Shown piece after piece: positions 7,708 to 15,503 of a DNA stretch of 27,123 bases; within the stretch, counting starts at the first letter, position 1, and every line of letters begins with the position of its first letter. Both the position numbers and the translations under genes were made by a program. The notes under the pieces were generated by a model. The model made no database searches, had not been told where the DNA came from, and saw nothing but the letters and a program-made list of their open reading frames with translations. This stretch comes from an uncultured Chthoniobacterales bacterium (GTDB taxonomy: Bacteria; Verrucomicrobiota; Verrucomicrobiia; Chthoniobacterales; UBA10450): NCBI GenBank assembly GCA_955652255.1, contig CATPAW010000096.1:1-27123 (forward strand), written 5' to 3'.

Positions 7708-8772
7708 ATGGATTACTTTCTCATTACTACTTCGCTGCTCAAAATCGTCGGGATGCTTTTTATCGTGATCCTGCCAATGGTTTCCTACAGCGTTTACGCG
7801 GAGCGGCGAGTGAGCGCATTCATGCAGGACCGGCTTGGTCCGAATCGCGTCGGACCGGCAGGTCTCTTCCAACCGATCGCCGATATTTTCAAACTGCTGC
7901 TGAAAGAAGACTTCAGTCCGCGCCACGTAAACACTTTTTACTACTGGCTCGCACCGTGCCTGGCGCTCGTACCGGCGATCATCACCATCGCGGTCGTTCC
8001 CTTCGGCAGCACCTTGCTCGGCGTGCCGATGGTGATCGCGGACATCAATGTCGGGATACTCTATGTCTTCGCCATCGCCTCGTTAGGCGTGTACGGCATT
8101 GTTCTGGCCGGCTGGGCCTCAAATTCCAAATATCCCTTTCTTGGCGGCGTGCGCTCCAGTTCGCAGATGATTTCCTACGAACTTTCCCTCGGACTCGCGG
8201 TCATTCCGGTTTTTCTGCTCGTCGGAAATTTGCGCCTAACGAGTGTCGTTCGCTATCAAATCGAACACGGCTGGATGATCGCGCCCTTCATCGGCGATTG
8301 GATGAACCTCGGGAAATGGCTGCTCGCGATTCCGATGATCATCTCGTTTGTCGTTTTTACGATAGCGGTTTTCGCCGAGACCAACCGACTGCCATTCGAT
8401 TTGCCGGAAGCTGAGCAGGAACTGGCCGGCGGTTATCACACTGAATATTCGTCGATGAAATTTGCGCTCTTTTTTCTTGGCGAATACGCGGCAATGATCA
8501 GTGGCTCGGAGGTCATCGTAACATTGTTTCTTGGCGGCTGGCATTTTCCCGGAATTCCTGACGGCTCGCACGGATGGATCTTCGGCGTGATTAACATCGC
8601 GGTCTTTTTTGCGAAAGTCGCCGCGCTAATTTTCGTCTTCATGTGGGTGCGCTGGACGCTGCCGCGTTTCCGCTACGATCAACTCATGCGGCTAGGTTGG
8701 CTGTTCTTTTTTGAAATTGCGCTCGTCAATATTTTCCTCGTCGCCATCATCGTTGCGTACTTCCGTTTTTAA
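7708..8772 (+). CDS. nuoH: NADH-quinone oxidoreductase subunit H
   Basis: Membrane subunit at the junction with the peripheral arm; contributes to the quinone chamber. The 354-residue, strongly hydrophobic protein has about eight predicted membrane segments. Family blocks are YAERRVSAFMQDRLGPNRVG near residue 30, FLGGVRSSSQMISYELSLGL, and the cytoplasmic loop AETNRLPFDLPEAEQELAGG followed by HTEYSSMKFALFFLGEY. The start ATG at 7708 again overlaps an exact 10-mer copy (AAGATCGACATG, 7699-7710). The nuoG stop lies 9 nt upstream and the nuoI ATG follows its stop codon without a gap. Confidence 0.97.
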   Translation: MDYFLITTSLLKIVGMLFIVILPMVSYSVYAERRVSAFMQDRLGPNRVGPAGLFQPIADIFKLLLKEDFSPRHVNTFYYWLAPCLALVPAIITIAVVPFGSTLLGVPMVIADINVGILYVFAIASLGVYGIVLAGWASNSKYPFLGGVRSSSQMISYELSLGLAVIPVFLLVGNLRLTSVVRYQIEHGWMIAPFIGDWMNLGKWLLAIPMIISFVVFTIAVFAETNRLPFDLPEAEQELAGGYHTEYSSMKFALFFLGEYAAMISGSEVIVTLFLGGWHFPGIPDGSHGWIFGVINIAVFFAKVAALIFVFMWVRWTLPRFRYDQLMRLGWLFFFEIALVNIFLVAIIVAYFRF

Positions 8773-9303
8773 ATGGCCATCACCGTAGCACGTCCAAAGC
8801 TCAACTGGCGCGAGCGAATGTATCTGCCAGCTATCGCCGCCGGCATGGCGATCACGATCAAGCATTTTAAGAACATGATTCTCGGCCGGACGAAAGTAAC
8901 GATGCAGTATCCCGAAGAAAAATGGGACAGCAGCATGCCGGAGCATTACCGCGGCGCGCCCGCGCTCGTGCGCGATACCGATGGGCGGGTGCGCTGTGTC
9001 GCCTGTCAGCTCTGTGAATTCATTTGTCCGCCCCGCGCGATCAAAATCGTGGCCGGCGAAATTCCATCGACCGATCGCTTCGCCAAAGTCGAGAAATATC
9101 CCGAGGAATTCGATATCGACATGGTCCGCTGCATTTTCTGCGGCATGTGTGAGGAGGTTTGTCCCGAGCAGGCAATTTTTCTGCGCAAAGATTACGCCAT
9201 CACCGGGTTCACGCGCGACCAGATGGTACATCACAAAGAGAAGCTGCTCGAGATCGGCGGTGTCATGCACGGGGTCGTCCTCAAATGGAACGAGAAAAAA
9301 TGA
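8773..9303 (+). CDS. nuoI: NADH-quinone oxidoreductase subunit I (two 4Fe-4S ferredoxin domain)
   Basis: Carries clusters N6a/N6b that link NuoG to NuoB. The 176-residue protein has two C-x2-C-x2-C-x3-C-P motifs: Cys75, 78, 81, 85 (CVACQLCEFICP) and Cys119, 122, 125, 129 (CIFCGMCEEVCP). The N-terminal stretch AAGMAITIKHFKNMILGRTK is the usual amphipathic NuoI lead. The ATG immediately follows the nuoH TAA. A 108-bp palindromic repeat (9308-9415) follows its stop, before nuoJ. No motif copy was found in this gene or in nuoK. Confidence 0.97.
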   Translation: MAITVARPKLNWRERMYLPAIAAGMAITIKHFKNMILGRTKVTMQYPEEKWDSSMPEHYRGAPALVRDTDGRVRCVACQLCEFICPPRAIKIVAGEIPSTDRFAKVEKYPEEFDIDMVRCIFCGMCEEVCPEQAIFLRKDYAITGFTRDQMVHHKEKLLEIGGVMHGVVLKWNEKK

Positions 9304-9307
9304 GGTT

Positions 9308-9415
9308 GTCATCCCGAGCGGAGCGAGGGATCTCACGCAGACGGAAAGGATCACGCTTCCATCACTCGATCTTCTAGGCTTCGAATGAGAGATCCTTCAC
9401 TTCGTTCAGGATGAC
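9308..9415. repeat. Palindromic repeat with GTCATCC ends between nuoI and nuoJ
   Basis: Arms 9308-9334 and 9389-9415 are inverted copies at 22 of 27 positions; the ends read GTCATCCCGAGCGGAGCGAG on one strand and GTCATCCTGAACGAAGTGAA on the other. Sequences of this type (GTCATCCTGAGCGAAG...GGATCT) are known to me as dispersed palindromes in many bacterial genomes. It lies wholly in the 121-nt nuoI-nuoJ gap and contains no ORF. In the polycistronic mRNA it would form a long hairpin and could attenuate or protect the transcript. Confidence 0.88.
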
Positions 9416-9424
9416 CCCGTAAAA

Positions 9425-9928
9425 ATGCCCGCGTATCTCTTCTGGATTTTCGCGTTGCTCATGCTCGTTTTCGGCGCGGCGGTCGTGATCAATCGCAACC
9501 CCATCGCCAGCGCGCTCAATCTCGTCGTTTCATTTCTCAGTCTAGCGGCGCTCTTCATGTCGCTCGACGCCTTCTTCGTCGGAATCATTCAAGTGCTGGT
9601 CTACGCCGGCGCGATCATGGTGCTTTTCCTTTTCATCATCATGCTGCTCGATCTGCGCGTGGAGAAATTGCGCAAGATCAACTGGGTGGCCTCAGCGGGC
9701 GGAATCGCCGTCGCGCTCGCTCTGCTCACCCAGATTTTTTATGTCATCGGCAACCTCAAAGCCGCTCGGCAAACTTTCCCACCGCTCGCAAGATCGACAA
9801 TTGACGACGTTCGCAATGTCGGTTTGGCGCTCTTCGGAAATTACAATTTGCCGTTTCAAATCATCGGCATTCTTGTCCTCGTGGCGACGATCGGCGTCGT
9901 CCTTCTGAGCAAACGCGAGGTTCGATAA
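9425..9928 (+). CDS. nuoJ: NADH-quinone oxidoreductase subunit J
   Basis: Membrane subunit of the proton-pumping arm, 167 residues with about five hydrophobic segments. Conserved features include NPIASALNLVVSFLSLAALF and the VQVLVYAGAIMVLFLFI-type segment (here IIQVLVYAGAIMVLFLFIIM), followed by a last membrane helix ending KREVR. The ATG at 9425 lies 9 nt after the palindromic repeat. The stop TAA is followed one base later by the nuoK ATG. An exact motif copy at 9790-9799 encodes RST in the non-conserved loop before the last helix, a third reading frame compared with the copies in nuoEF. Confidence 0.96.
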   Translation: MPAYLFWIFALLMLVFGAAVVINRNPIASALNLVVSFLSLAALFMSLDAFFVGIIQVLVYAGAIMVLFLFIIMLLDLRVEKLRKINWVASAGGIAVALALLTQIFYVIGNLKAARQTFPPLARSTIDDVRNVGLALFGNYNLPFQIIGILVLVATIGVVLLSKREVR

Positions 9929-9929
9929 C

Positions 9930-10250
9930 ATGGTGACGCTCGGCGATTATCTCATCGTAAGCGGCGTCTTGTTCGCGATCGGTTTTGCCGGCGTAATGTT
10001 GCGGCGCAATCTCATTATCATTTTCATGTCGCTCGAGTTGATGTTGAACGCCGCGAACTTATCGCTGGTCGCTTTCTCGAGATTTCACGTCCAACCGAAT
10101 GGTCTGCCCAATTACAACGCGCAAGTCTTCGTCTTTTTCATCATCACGGTCGCCGCGGCCGAAGTCGCGGTTGGGCTTGCCATCATCGTCGCCCTGTTCC
10201 GCGCCCGTCAGACAACGAACGTTGAAGACATCGCCAGTTTGAAATTTTAA
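9930..10250 (+). CDS. nuoK: NADH-quinone oxidoreductase subunit K
   Basis: Small three-helix membrane subunit (106 residues) homologous to MrpC. Signature segments are LFAIGFAGVMLRRNLIIIFM, then SLELMLNAANLSLVAF with the conserved membrane Glu, and the third helix AAAEVAVGLAIIVALFR with the second conserved Glu. Its stop TAA (10248-10250) abuts the left inverted repeat of the GxxExxY cassette, so the insertion lies at the very end of the gene. The ORF and length are intact. Confidence 0.97.
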   Translation: MVTLGDYLIVSGVLFAIGFAGVMLRRNLIIIFMSLELMLNAANLSLVAFSRFHVQPNGLPNYNAQVFVFFIITVAAAEVAVGLAIIVALFRARQTTNVEDIASLKF

Positions 10251-10738
10251 ACCCGCGAATCACGCGAATGGACGCGAATAAGGATGACAGAAATTATCTA
10301 TAAAAAAGAGAGCTACGCGATCATCGGCGCTTGTTTCGAAGTGTACAACGCCAAAGGCTGCGACTTCCTCGAGCCGGTCTACCACGAGTGCCTCACTATT
10401 GAATTTGAATACCAACACATCCCGGCGATTTCAAAGCCGTCGCTGACGCTCAACCATCGTGACCGAACACTACTGCAGAGATACCAGCCGGATTTCGTTT
10501 GCTTCGAGAAAATCATCCTCGAACTGAAAACGGTGTCGACGCTACTGGACGAGCACCGCGCACAGTTGCTAAATTATCTGCACGCGAGCGGGTTTGAGCT
10601 CGGTCTGCTCGTAAATTTCGCCCACTACCCGAAGCTCCAGTACGAGCGCGTTGCCAAGACTCAGCGCGCGAACATAAAAAGGGATCTTTCCGATGTCTCA
10701 TTCTGATTATTCGCGTCCATTCGCGTCATTCGCGGGCT
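10250..10738 (+). mobile_element. GxxExxY cassette bounded by 32-bp terminal inverted repeats
   Basis: Left arm 10250-10281 and right arm 10707-10738 are inverted copies matching at 30 of 32 positions. Each arm has three GCGAAT-type units (ACGCGAATGGACGCGAATAA at the inner side). The arms tightly flank one ORF (10284-10706): the left ends 3 bp before its ATG and the right begins directly after its stop. The cassette separates nuoK from nuoL, genes normally adjacent. No transposase motif is present and no clear target-site duplication is seen, so the mobility mechanism is unknown. Mobility is inferred from the repeat-gene-repeat layout. Confidence 0.75.
10284..10706 (+). CDS. GxxExxY family protein (PD-(D/E)XK nuclease-like)
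   Basis: 140 residues. The family-defining region reads KGCDFLEPVYHECL; here the usual Gly before FLE is Asp, while the Glu and Tyr of the motif are kept. Further on, RYQPDFVCFEKIILELKTV supplies the D...E-x-K pattern of PD-(D/E)XK nuclease folds, and HRAQLLNYLHASGFELGLLVNF is the typical C-terminal block. The family's biological role is not established; it occurs in multiple copies in some genomes. The gene lies inside a complex I operon but has no known link to it. It is enclosed by 32-bp inverted repeats, which suggests it moved in as a unit. It is in the operon's direction and would be co-transcribed. Confidence 0.9.
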   Translation: MTEIIYKKESYAIIGACFEVYNAKGCDFLEPVYHECLTIEFEYQHIPAISKPSLTLNHRDRTLLQRYQPDFVCFEKIILELKTVSTLLDEHRAQLLNYLHASGFELGLLVNFAHYPKLQYERVAKTQRANIKRDLSDVSF

Positions 10739-10744
10739 AAACAA

Positions 10745-12541
10745 ATGAACTCGAGTCTGCCATGGCTTGTTTTGCTGGCACCGCTGCTCAGCGCCGCACT
10801 GATCACCGTTTTCACGCGGCGCTCGAAAAAGTTGAGCGGCTTTTTGTCCTGCGCAGCGGTGCTCGCGAGCTTTACCGGCGCTTGCGTGATTTTCGCGCGC
10901 AGAGATGCGTCGGCAGTCGCCCTAAATTGGATCGACTTTTCGGGAATCTTCACCGTGCCATTCGGCTTCGTCCTCGACAACCTGAGTCGAATGATGCTCG
11001 TCCTGGTGTCCGGAATCGGCGCGTTGATTCACATCTACTCGTTAGGCTACATGCGGGATGATGAAGGCAAGTCCCGCTATTTCGCCGCGCTCTCGCTTTT
11101 CATGTTCGCCATGTTTGGAATTGTCCTCGCCAACAACTTCGTGATGCTGTTCATCTTCTGGGAGCTGGTTGGCTTTACCTCCTATGTCCTGATCGGCCAT
11201 TGGTTCGAACGCGATGCTGCGGCCGACGCGGCGAACAAGGCATTCATCACCAATCGCATCGGCGATTTTGGTTTTATGCTCGGCATTCTCATGGTCTGGA
11301 TGTCGACGGGATCCATCGTTTTTGCCGACATTACCCCGCGATTGTCAATCTTAGCGAGTCATCCGGCGTTTCTGACAATCACCGCCCTTTTGATTTTTTG
11401 CGGCGCGGTGGGGAAATCGGCGCAGTTCCCGCTGCACGTTTGGCTGCCGGATGCAATGGAAGGTCCGACGCCGATCTCCGCGTTGATTCACGCTGCAACG
11501 ATGGTCGCAGCCGGAGTTTACATGTTGGTCCGCGTCGGATTCATCATTCAAGCGTCGCACACCGCACTCCTGGTCATTGCCTGGATCGGCACGATCACCG
11601 CGCTCATGTCAGCATTAGTCGCGACCCAGCAAAACGACATCAAACGCATCCTCGCTTATTCCACGCTTTCGCAACTTGGCTACATGGTCATGGCAATCGG
11701 ACTGTCATCGAACAACGCGGCGATCTATCACCTGTTCACGCATGCGTTTTTCAAAGCGCTCCTCTTTCTCGCGGCCGGCTCCGTCATCGTCGCGCTTCAC
11801 CACGAACAGGACATTTGGGAAATGGGCGGTCTGAGCCGCAATCTTTCCATCACATTTGTCACGTTTCTGATCGGCGCCCTCGCGCTCATGGGCTGTCCGC
11901 CGTTCAGCGGATTTTTTAGCAAGGATGCGATTCTGGCGCTCGCCTACGAACACAACATGTCGATCTTTGTTGTGGCTCTGGGCACCGCGTTACTGACCGC
12001 GTTCTATATTACGCGCCTGCTAGTGGTTGTTTTTCTTGGCCATCCGCGCAGTCATGCCGCCCGCATAAGTAGAGAATCGCCTTTTGTGATGCTCGGGCCA
12101 TTAATCGTGCTGGCGCTGTTCGTTATCGTTGGCGGATCTGCTTCTTTCACCCGGCGGTTCGTTGTGATTCCCCAGGAAATGGGTTTTTTCGAGAGCGTTC
12201 CTCTGTTGGCAATGAGTGCGTTGGTTCTCGGGGCCGGTCTCGCCATCGCGTCTTACAAGGGCCATGGGAGCGAAACGTTCGATCTCGATCTTTTGCGGCG
12301 GCGTTTTTACTTCGACGAGTTTTATCGGTGGTTGATCGATTGGACACAGGAACTTCTCGCGCGCATCTCGGCTTTCTTTGATCGATGGATCATTGACGCC
12401 GGCGCGGTGCGCGGGGCGAGTGGCGGAACATGGGGAATCGGCTCGCTGCTGCGCTTGCTTCAGGTGGGAAATCTGCAGGCTTATTCATTCCTCTTTGGTC
12501 TGGGTATCGTCGCCCTCATCTATTTCGCCGTTTTCCGGTGA
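10745..12541 (+). CDS. nuoL: NADH-quinone oxidoreductase subunit L
   Basis: Distal antiporter-like proton pump subunit. The 598-residue, multi-spanning protein has LFIFWELVGFTSYVLIGHW (conserved Glu), ANKAFITNRIGDFGFMLG, HVWLPDAMEGPTPISALIHA, then TMVAAGVYMLVR, and ends with the long amphipathic and final transmembrane helices expected of NuoL. The ATG at 10745 lies only 6 nt after the right inverted repeat of the GxxExxY cassette, so its ribosome-binding region is made of cassette sequence. The stop overlaps the nuoM ATG (TGATG). An exact motif copy (11958-11967) encodes MSIF. Near matches occur at 11343 and 12283. Confidence 0.97.
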   Translation: MNSSLPWLVLLAPLLSAALITVFTRRSKKLSGFLSCAAVLASFTGACVIFARRDASAVALNWIDFSGIFTVPFGFVLDNLSRMMLVLVSGIGALIHIYSLGYMRDDEGKSRYFAALSLFMFAMFGIVLANNFVMLFIFWELVGFTSYVLIGHWFERDAAADAANKAFITNRIGDFGFMLGILMVWMSTGSIVFADITPRLSILASHPAFLTITALLIFCGAVGKSAQFPLHVWLPDAMEGPTPISALIHAATMVAAGVYMLVRVGFIIQASHTALLVIAWIGTITALMSALVATQQNDIKRILAYSTLSQLGYMVMAIGLSSNNAAIYHLFTHAFFKALLFLAAGSVIVALHHEQDIWEMGGLSRNLSITFVTFLIGALALMGCPPFSGFFSKDAILALAYEHNMSIFVVALGTALLTAFYITRLLVVVFLGHPRSHAARISRESPFVMLGPLIVLALFVIVGGSASFTRRFVVIPQEMGFFESVPLLAMSALVLGAGLAIASYKGHGSETFDLDLLRRRFYFDEFYRWLIDWTQELLARISAFFDRWIIDAGAVRGASGGTWGIGSLLRLLQVGNLQAYSFLFGLGIVALIYFAVFR

Positions 12542-14025
12542 TGCTTCCGTTTATCATTTTCTGCCCGATCATTGCCGCCATTTTAATTATGGCCGGCGTA
12601 CCCGCGCGCAAGACGGCGTTGGTCGCATCGATCTTGACGCTTGTCATGACGTTGCTCGCCTTCACTTTGTTTGAAGGAGGCCAGCGCGGTTTTCAGGATG
12701 TTACTTCGCTCACAATTTCCGCGGACTGGGGACTCAATTTCGCGGTCGGTCTCGATGGTTTGAGCCTGGTCATGATTTTGCTCGCCACGATCGTTACAGC
12801 GGCGGCCGTTTGGTTCGCCGGCAAGATCGACAAGTATGAAAACGCGTTTTACGCCTGTCTTCTCCTCATCTCCGGCGGCGCGATCGGCGCATTTGCTTCG
12901 CTCGATTTATTTTTCTTTTACGCGTTTCACGAGCTCGCGCTCATTCCGACTTTTCTGTTGATCGGAATCTGGGGCAGCGGGAACCGAAGCGCGGCCGCAT
13001 GGAAGATCACGATCTATCTCGCGCTCGGAAGTTTCATTCTCCTCATCGGTTTGATCTTGCTTTACCAAAGTGTCCCAGTCGCGTCGCGCAGCTTTGACAT
13101 TCGCGCGCTGCAGGCAGCGGCAGCGACGGGACAAATCGGCGCCGAGGCGCAACGCCATGTTTATTTGCTCCTGCTTATCGGCTTCGGAATTCTTGTCTCA
13201 CTCTTCCCGTTTCACACGTGGGCACCGGAAGCGTATGCGTCCGCGCCCGCGCCGGCGGCAATGCTCCATGCGGGAGTGTTAAAAAAATTTGGACTTTATG
13301 GCCTGCTGCGTTTGGCTGTGCCGCTGCTTCCGGAGGGTGCGCGTTACTGGACCGGTCTGCTCGTGGTGTTGTTGCTCGGCAACATCATTTATATCGGGCT
13401 GGTCACAATCGCGCAGAAGCGGCTCGATTGGATGCTTGGCTACTCGAGCGTCATGCACATGGGCTACATTTTTCTCGGGATTGCCAGCGCAAATATTCTC
13501 GGGACGAGCGGCGCAGCCATCTTGATGTTTGCTCATGGCCTTTCGATCGCGCTGCTTTTTGCGATTGCCGGTGAAGTGCGCAAGCGCACCGATACCTTGC
13601 TCTTCGACGATCTCGGCGGCCTCGGCAAAGTAATGCCCTTCGCCGGACTCGCCTTCGGCCTCGGCGCCTTTGCCGCGATTGGTCTTCCCGGCTTCGTCAA
13701 TTTCGCCGGCGAAGTGATGATTTTCTTTGGCGCGTTCCAAAACGGCTGGGAAATCGAACGTTTCCACATTTTTCAGGTCGCCACCGGGCTTGGGCTTTGG
13801 GGTGTGGTGATCTCGGCCGTTTACATGTTGCGGGCGTATCGCAAAGTCTTTATGGGAACACTCGGGGCGCGCTGCAATAATCTTGTCGATCTTGACCGCA
13901 GCTTGCGCCTGCCCGTCACGCTGCTGGTGGCTGCGCTTCTTTGGTTCGGATTTTTCCCGCAATCATTCGTGCGAATCGTCGCGCCAGCGTTCCAGACTTA
14001 CTTCAGCGACAATCGACCACCATGA
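12541..14025 (+). CDS. nuoM: NADH-quinone oxidoreductase subunit M
   Basis: Antiporter-like proton pump subunit, 494 residues from ATG at 12541. That start overlaps the nuoL stop and begins MLPFIIFCPIIAAILIMAGV, a membrane helix; the in-frame extension to 12430 lies inside nuoL and is rejected. Family features include FFYAFHELALIPTFLLIGIW (essential Glu), FHTWAPEAYASAPAPAAMLH, AGVLKKFGLYGLLR with its Lys, and GYSSVMHMGYIFLG. The stop overlaps the nuoN ATG (ATGA). Two exact motif copies are present in different frames: 12823-12832 (KID) and 13884-13893 (VDL). Confidence 0.97.
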   Translation: MLPFIIFCPIIAAILIMAGVPARKTALVASILTLVMTLLAFTLFEGGQRGFQDVTSLTISADWGLNFAVGLDGLSLVMILLATIVTAAAVWFAGKIDKYENAFYACLLLISGGAIGAFASLDLFFFYAFHELALIPTFLLIGIWGSGNRSAAAWKITIYLALGSFILLIGLILLYQSVPVASRSFDIRALQAAAATGQIGAEAQRHVYLLLLIGFGILVSLFPFHTWAPEAYASAPAPAAMLHAGVLKKFGLYGLLRLAVPLLPEGARYWTGLLVVLLLGNIIYIGLVTIAQKRLDWMLGYSSVMHMGYIFLGIASANILGTSGAAILMFAHGLSIALLFAIAGEVRKRTDTLLFDDLGGLGKVMPFAGLAFGLGAFAAIGLPGFVNFAGEVMIFFGAFQNGWEIERFHIFQVATGLGLWGVVISAVYMLRAYRKVFMGTLGARCNNLVDLDRSLRLPVTLLVAALLWFGFFPQSFVRIVAPAFQTYFSDNRPP

Positions 14026-15443
14026 TTCCGGCGCGCAATCTCGAGATCGCCGTGCTCGTTCTGGGCATGTTGGTTCTGTTGTTCGAAGCCTTTGTTGAGC
14101 GCATCGACAAGCGAACTCTGGCCTTCGCTGCAATCGGCGCGCTCACCGCCGTGTTGATCGGCACCTGGTTTCTCGAACCAGGTCCTGCACTTGAGTCGGC
14201 GACCGGGTTTTGGAGTTTTTATACGGCCGACCCATTGTCGATCTTTTTCAAACGTTTCGCGCTCCTCACCACCATCGTGGTCCTCGTTATGATGATAGAT
14301 TACGCGCCCGTCCTGCGCAGTTCCGCTGGCGCGACGACTCAATCAGGTCTCGGAGAATTTTTCGCTCTGCCCATTTTTACCTGCGCCGGGCTTATGTACA
14401 TCGTTTCGGCGATCGATTTCGTGATGATTTTCGTTTCGATCGAGCTCGTCACCATTTCGTTTTACGTGCTGGTCAGTTTTACGCGACGCAATCCAACAAC
14501 ACTTGAAGCAGGTGTGAAATATCTGGTGCTGAGCGCCCTCTCCACCGCTTTTCTTGTATACGGAATCACCTGGATTTTCGGAGTAACTGGCGAAACAAAT
14601 TTGCAGCGCATCACGACGGCATTCGCAAATCCTGAGATCGAGCTTGGCGGGGCCCTTTTTGGTGCGGTGCTCGTTCTGGTTGGTCTCGGCTTCAAGATTG
14701 CGGCCGTGCCGTTTCAAATCTGGGTGCCGGATGTCTATCAAGGCGCACCGACGCCGGTGACCGCGTATCTTTCGGTTGGATCGAAGGCCGCCGGCTTTGT
14801 CGTGCTCGTGCGCGTGCTGCGCCCGTTCATGATGCTGCCGCAAATGGAACGTTTGCTTGTGCTGATCGCGCTGCTCACCGTGATCTACGGCAATCTCGCC
14901 GCGCTGCCGCAAAGCAACCTAAAGCGGTTGCTCGCCTATTCGAGCATCGCACACGCCGGTTATCTGCTCATCGGTGTCGCGTGTCTGGCGGGATCGGCCG
15001 TGACTTTTTATCTCGTTGCCTATTTGCTTATGACTCTGCTCAGTTTCGCGGTTTTAATCGTCGTCGCTCAGCGCACCGGCGAACAGATTTCCGATTTCGA
15101 TGGCCTGGCGAAGCGCTCCCCTTTTCTCGCCTTCGCCATGTTGATCGCGATGGTTTCGCTCGCGGGCGTCCCGTTTACGGCGGGGTTTTTCGGCAAATTT
15201 TTTATTTTTTACGCTGCAATCGCGCAGCGCCAAACAGTGCTCGTCGTCGCCGGCGTGGTCACAGTGGCCTGTGGGTTTTATTATTATCTAAAGGTTGTCC
15301 GCGCGATGTATTGGCAGGTACCGACAAGCGAAGAGAAAATTCCGGTAAACGCTTTGTCTCGCGCAACCATGTCGGCCTTGATCGTCGCGACTATTTGGCT
15401 CGGGATTTATCCGTGGCCGATTTTAGAAGCCTTAAAACGTTAA
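14022..15443 (+). CDS. nuoN: NADH-quinone oxidoreductase subunit N
   Basis: Antiporter-like subunit next to NuoK, 473 residues. The start is ATG at 14022, overlapping the nuoM stop; an upstream in-frame extension lies within nuoM and is rejected. Recognisable segments are MIFVSIELVTISFYVLVSF (conserved Glu), EAGVKYLVLSALSTAFLVYG, FQIWVPDVYQGAPTPVTAYL, SVGSKAAGF, and NLKRLLAYSSIAHAGYLLIG. It is the last gene of the plus-strand operon, and the next gene converges on it. An exact motif copy (14236-14245) encodes LSIF. Confidence 0.97.
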   Translation: MIPARNLEIAVLVLGMLVLLFEAFVERIDKRTLAFAAIGALTAVLIGTWFLEPGPALESATGFWSFYTADPLSIFFKRFALLTTIVVLVMMIDYAPVLRSSAGATTQSGLGEFFALPIFTCAGLMYIVSAIDFVMIFVSIELVTISFYVLVSFTRRNPTTLEAGVKYLVLSALSTAFLVYGITWIFGVTGETNLQRITTAFANPEIELGGALFGAVLVLVGLGFKIAAVPFQIWVPDVYQGAPTPVTAYLSVGSKAAGFVVLVRVLRPFMMLPQMERLLVLIALLTVIYGNLAALPQSNLKRLLAYSSIAHAGYLLIGVACLAGSAVTFYLVAYLLMTLLSFAVLIVVAQRTGEQISDFDGLAKRSPFLAFAMLIAMVSLAGVPFTAGFFGKFFIFYAAIAQRQTVLVVAGVVTVACGFYYYLKVVRAMYWQVPTSEEKIPVNALSRATMSALIVATIWLGIYPWPILEALKR

Positions 15444-15489
15444 AGAGTTACAAAGGAGTTCTGCATTCTAACTTTGTAGCTTTCTTAAC
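15439..15489. terminator. Probable hairpin terminator between nuoN and the convergent HNH gene
   Basis: GTTAAAGAGTTACAAAG (15439-15455) pairs with CTTTGTAGCTTTCTTAAC (15472-15489) allowing one bulge and one mismatch, with a 16-nt loop. It straddles the nuoN stop and lies in the 60-bp gap between convergent genes. There is no strong T-tract, so efficiency is uncertain. Confidence 0.5.
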
Positions 15490-15503
15490 GATGTAACCAA
15501 TTC

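Noticed and set aside
13279..13962. Long minus-strand open frame (227 codons) opposite nuoM, and similar ones opposite nuoD (3129-3680) and nuoN (14343-14912)
   Set aside because: They lie wholly antisense to strongly conserved nuo genes, their translations are rich in Arg/His/Gln with no family motif, and they arise from codon bias of the real genes.
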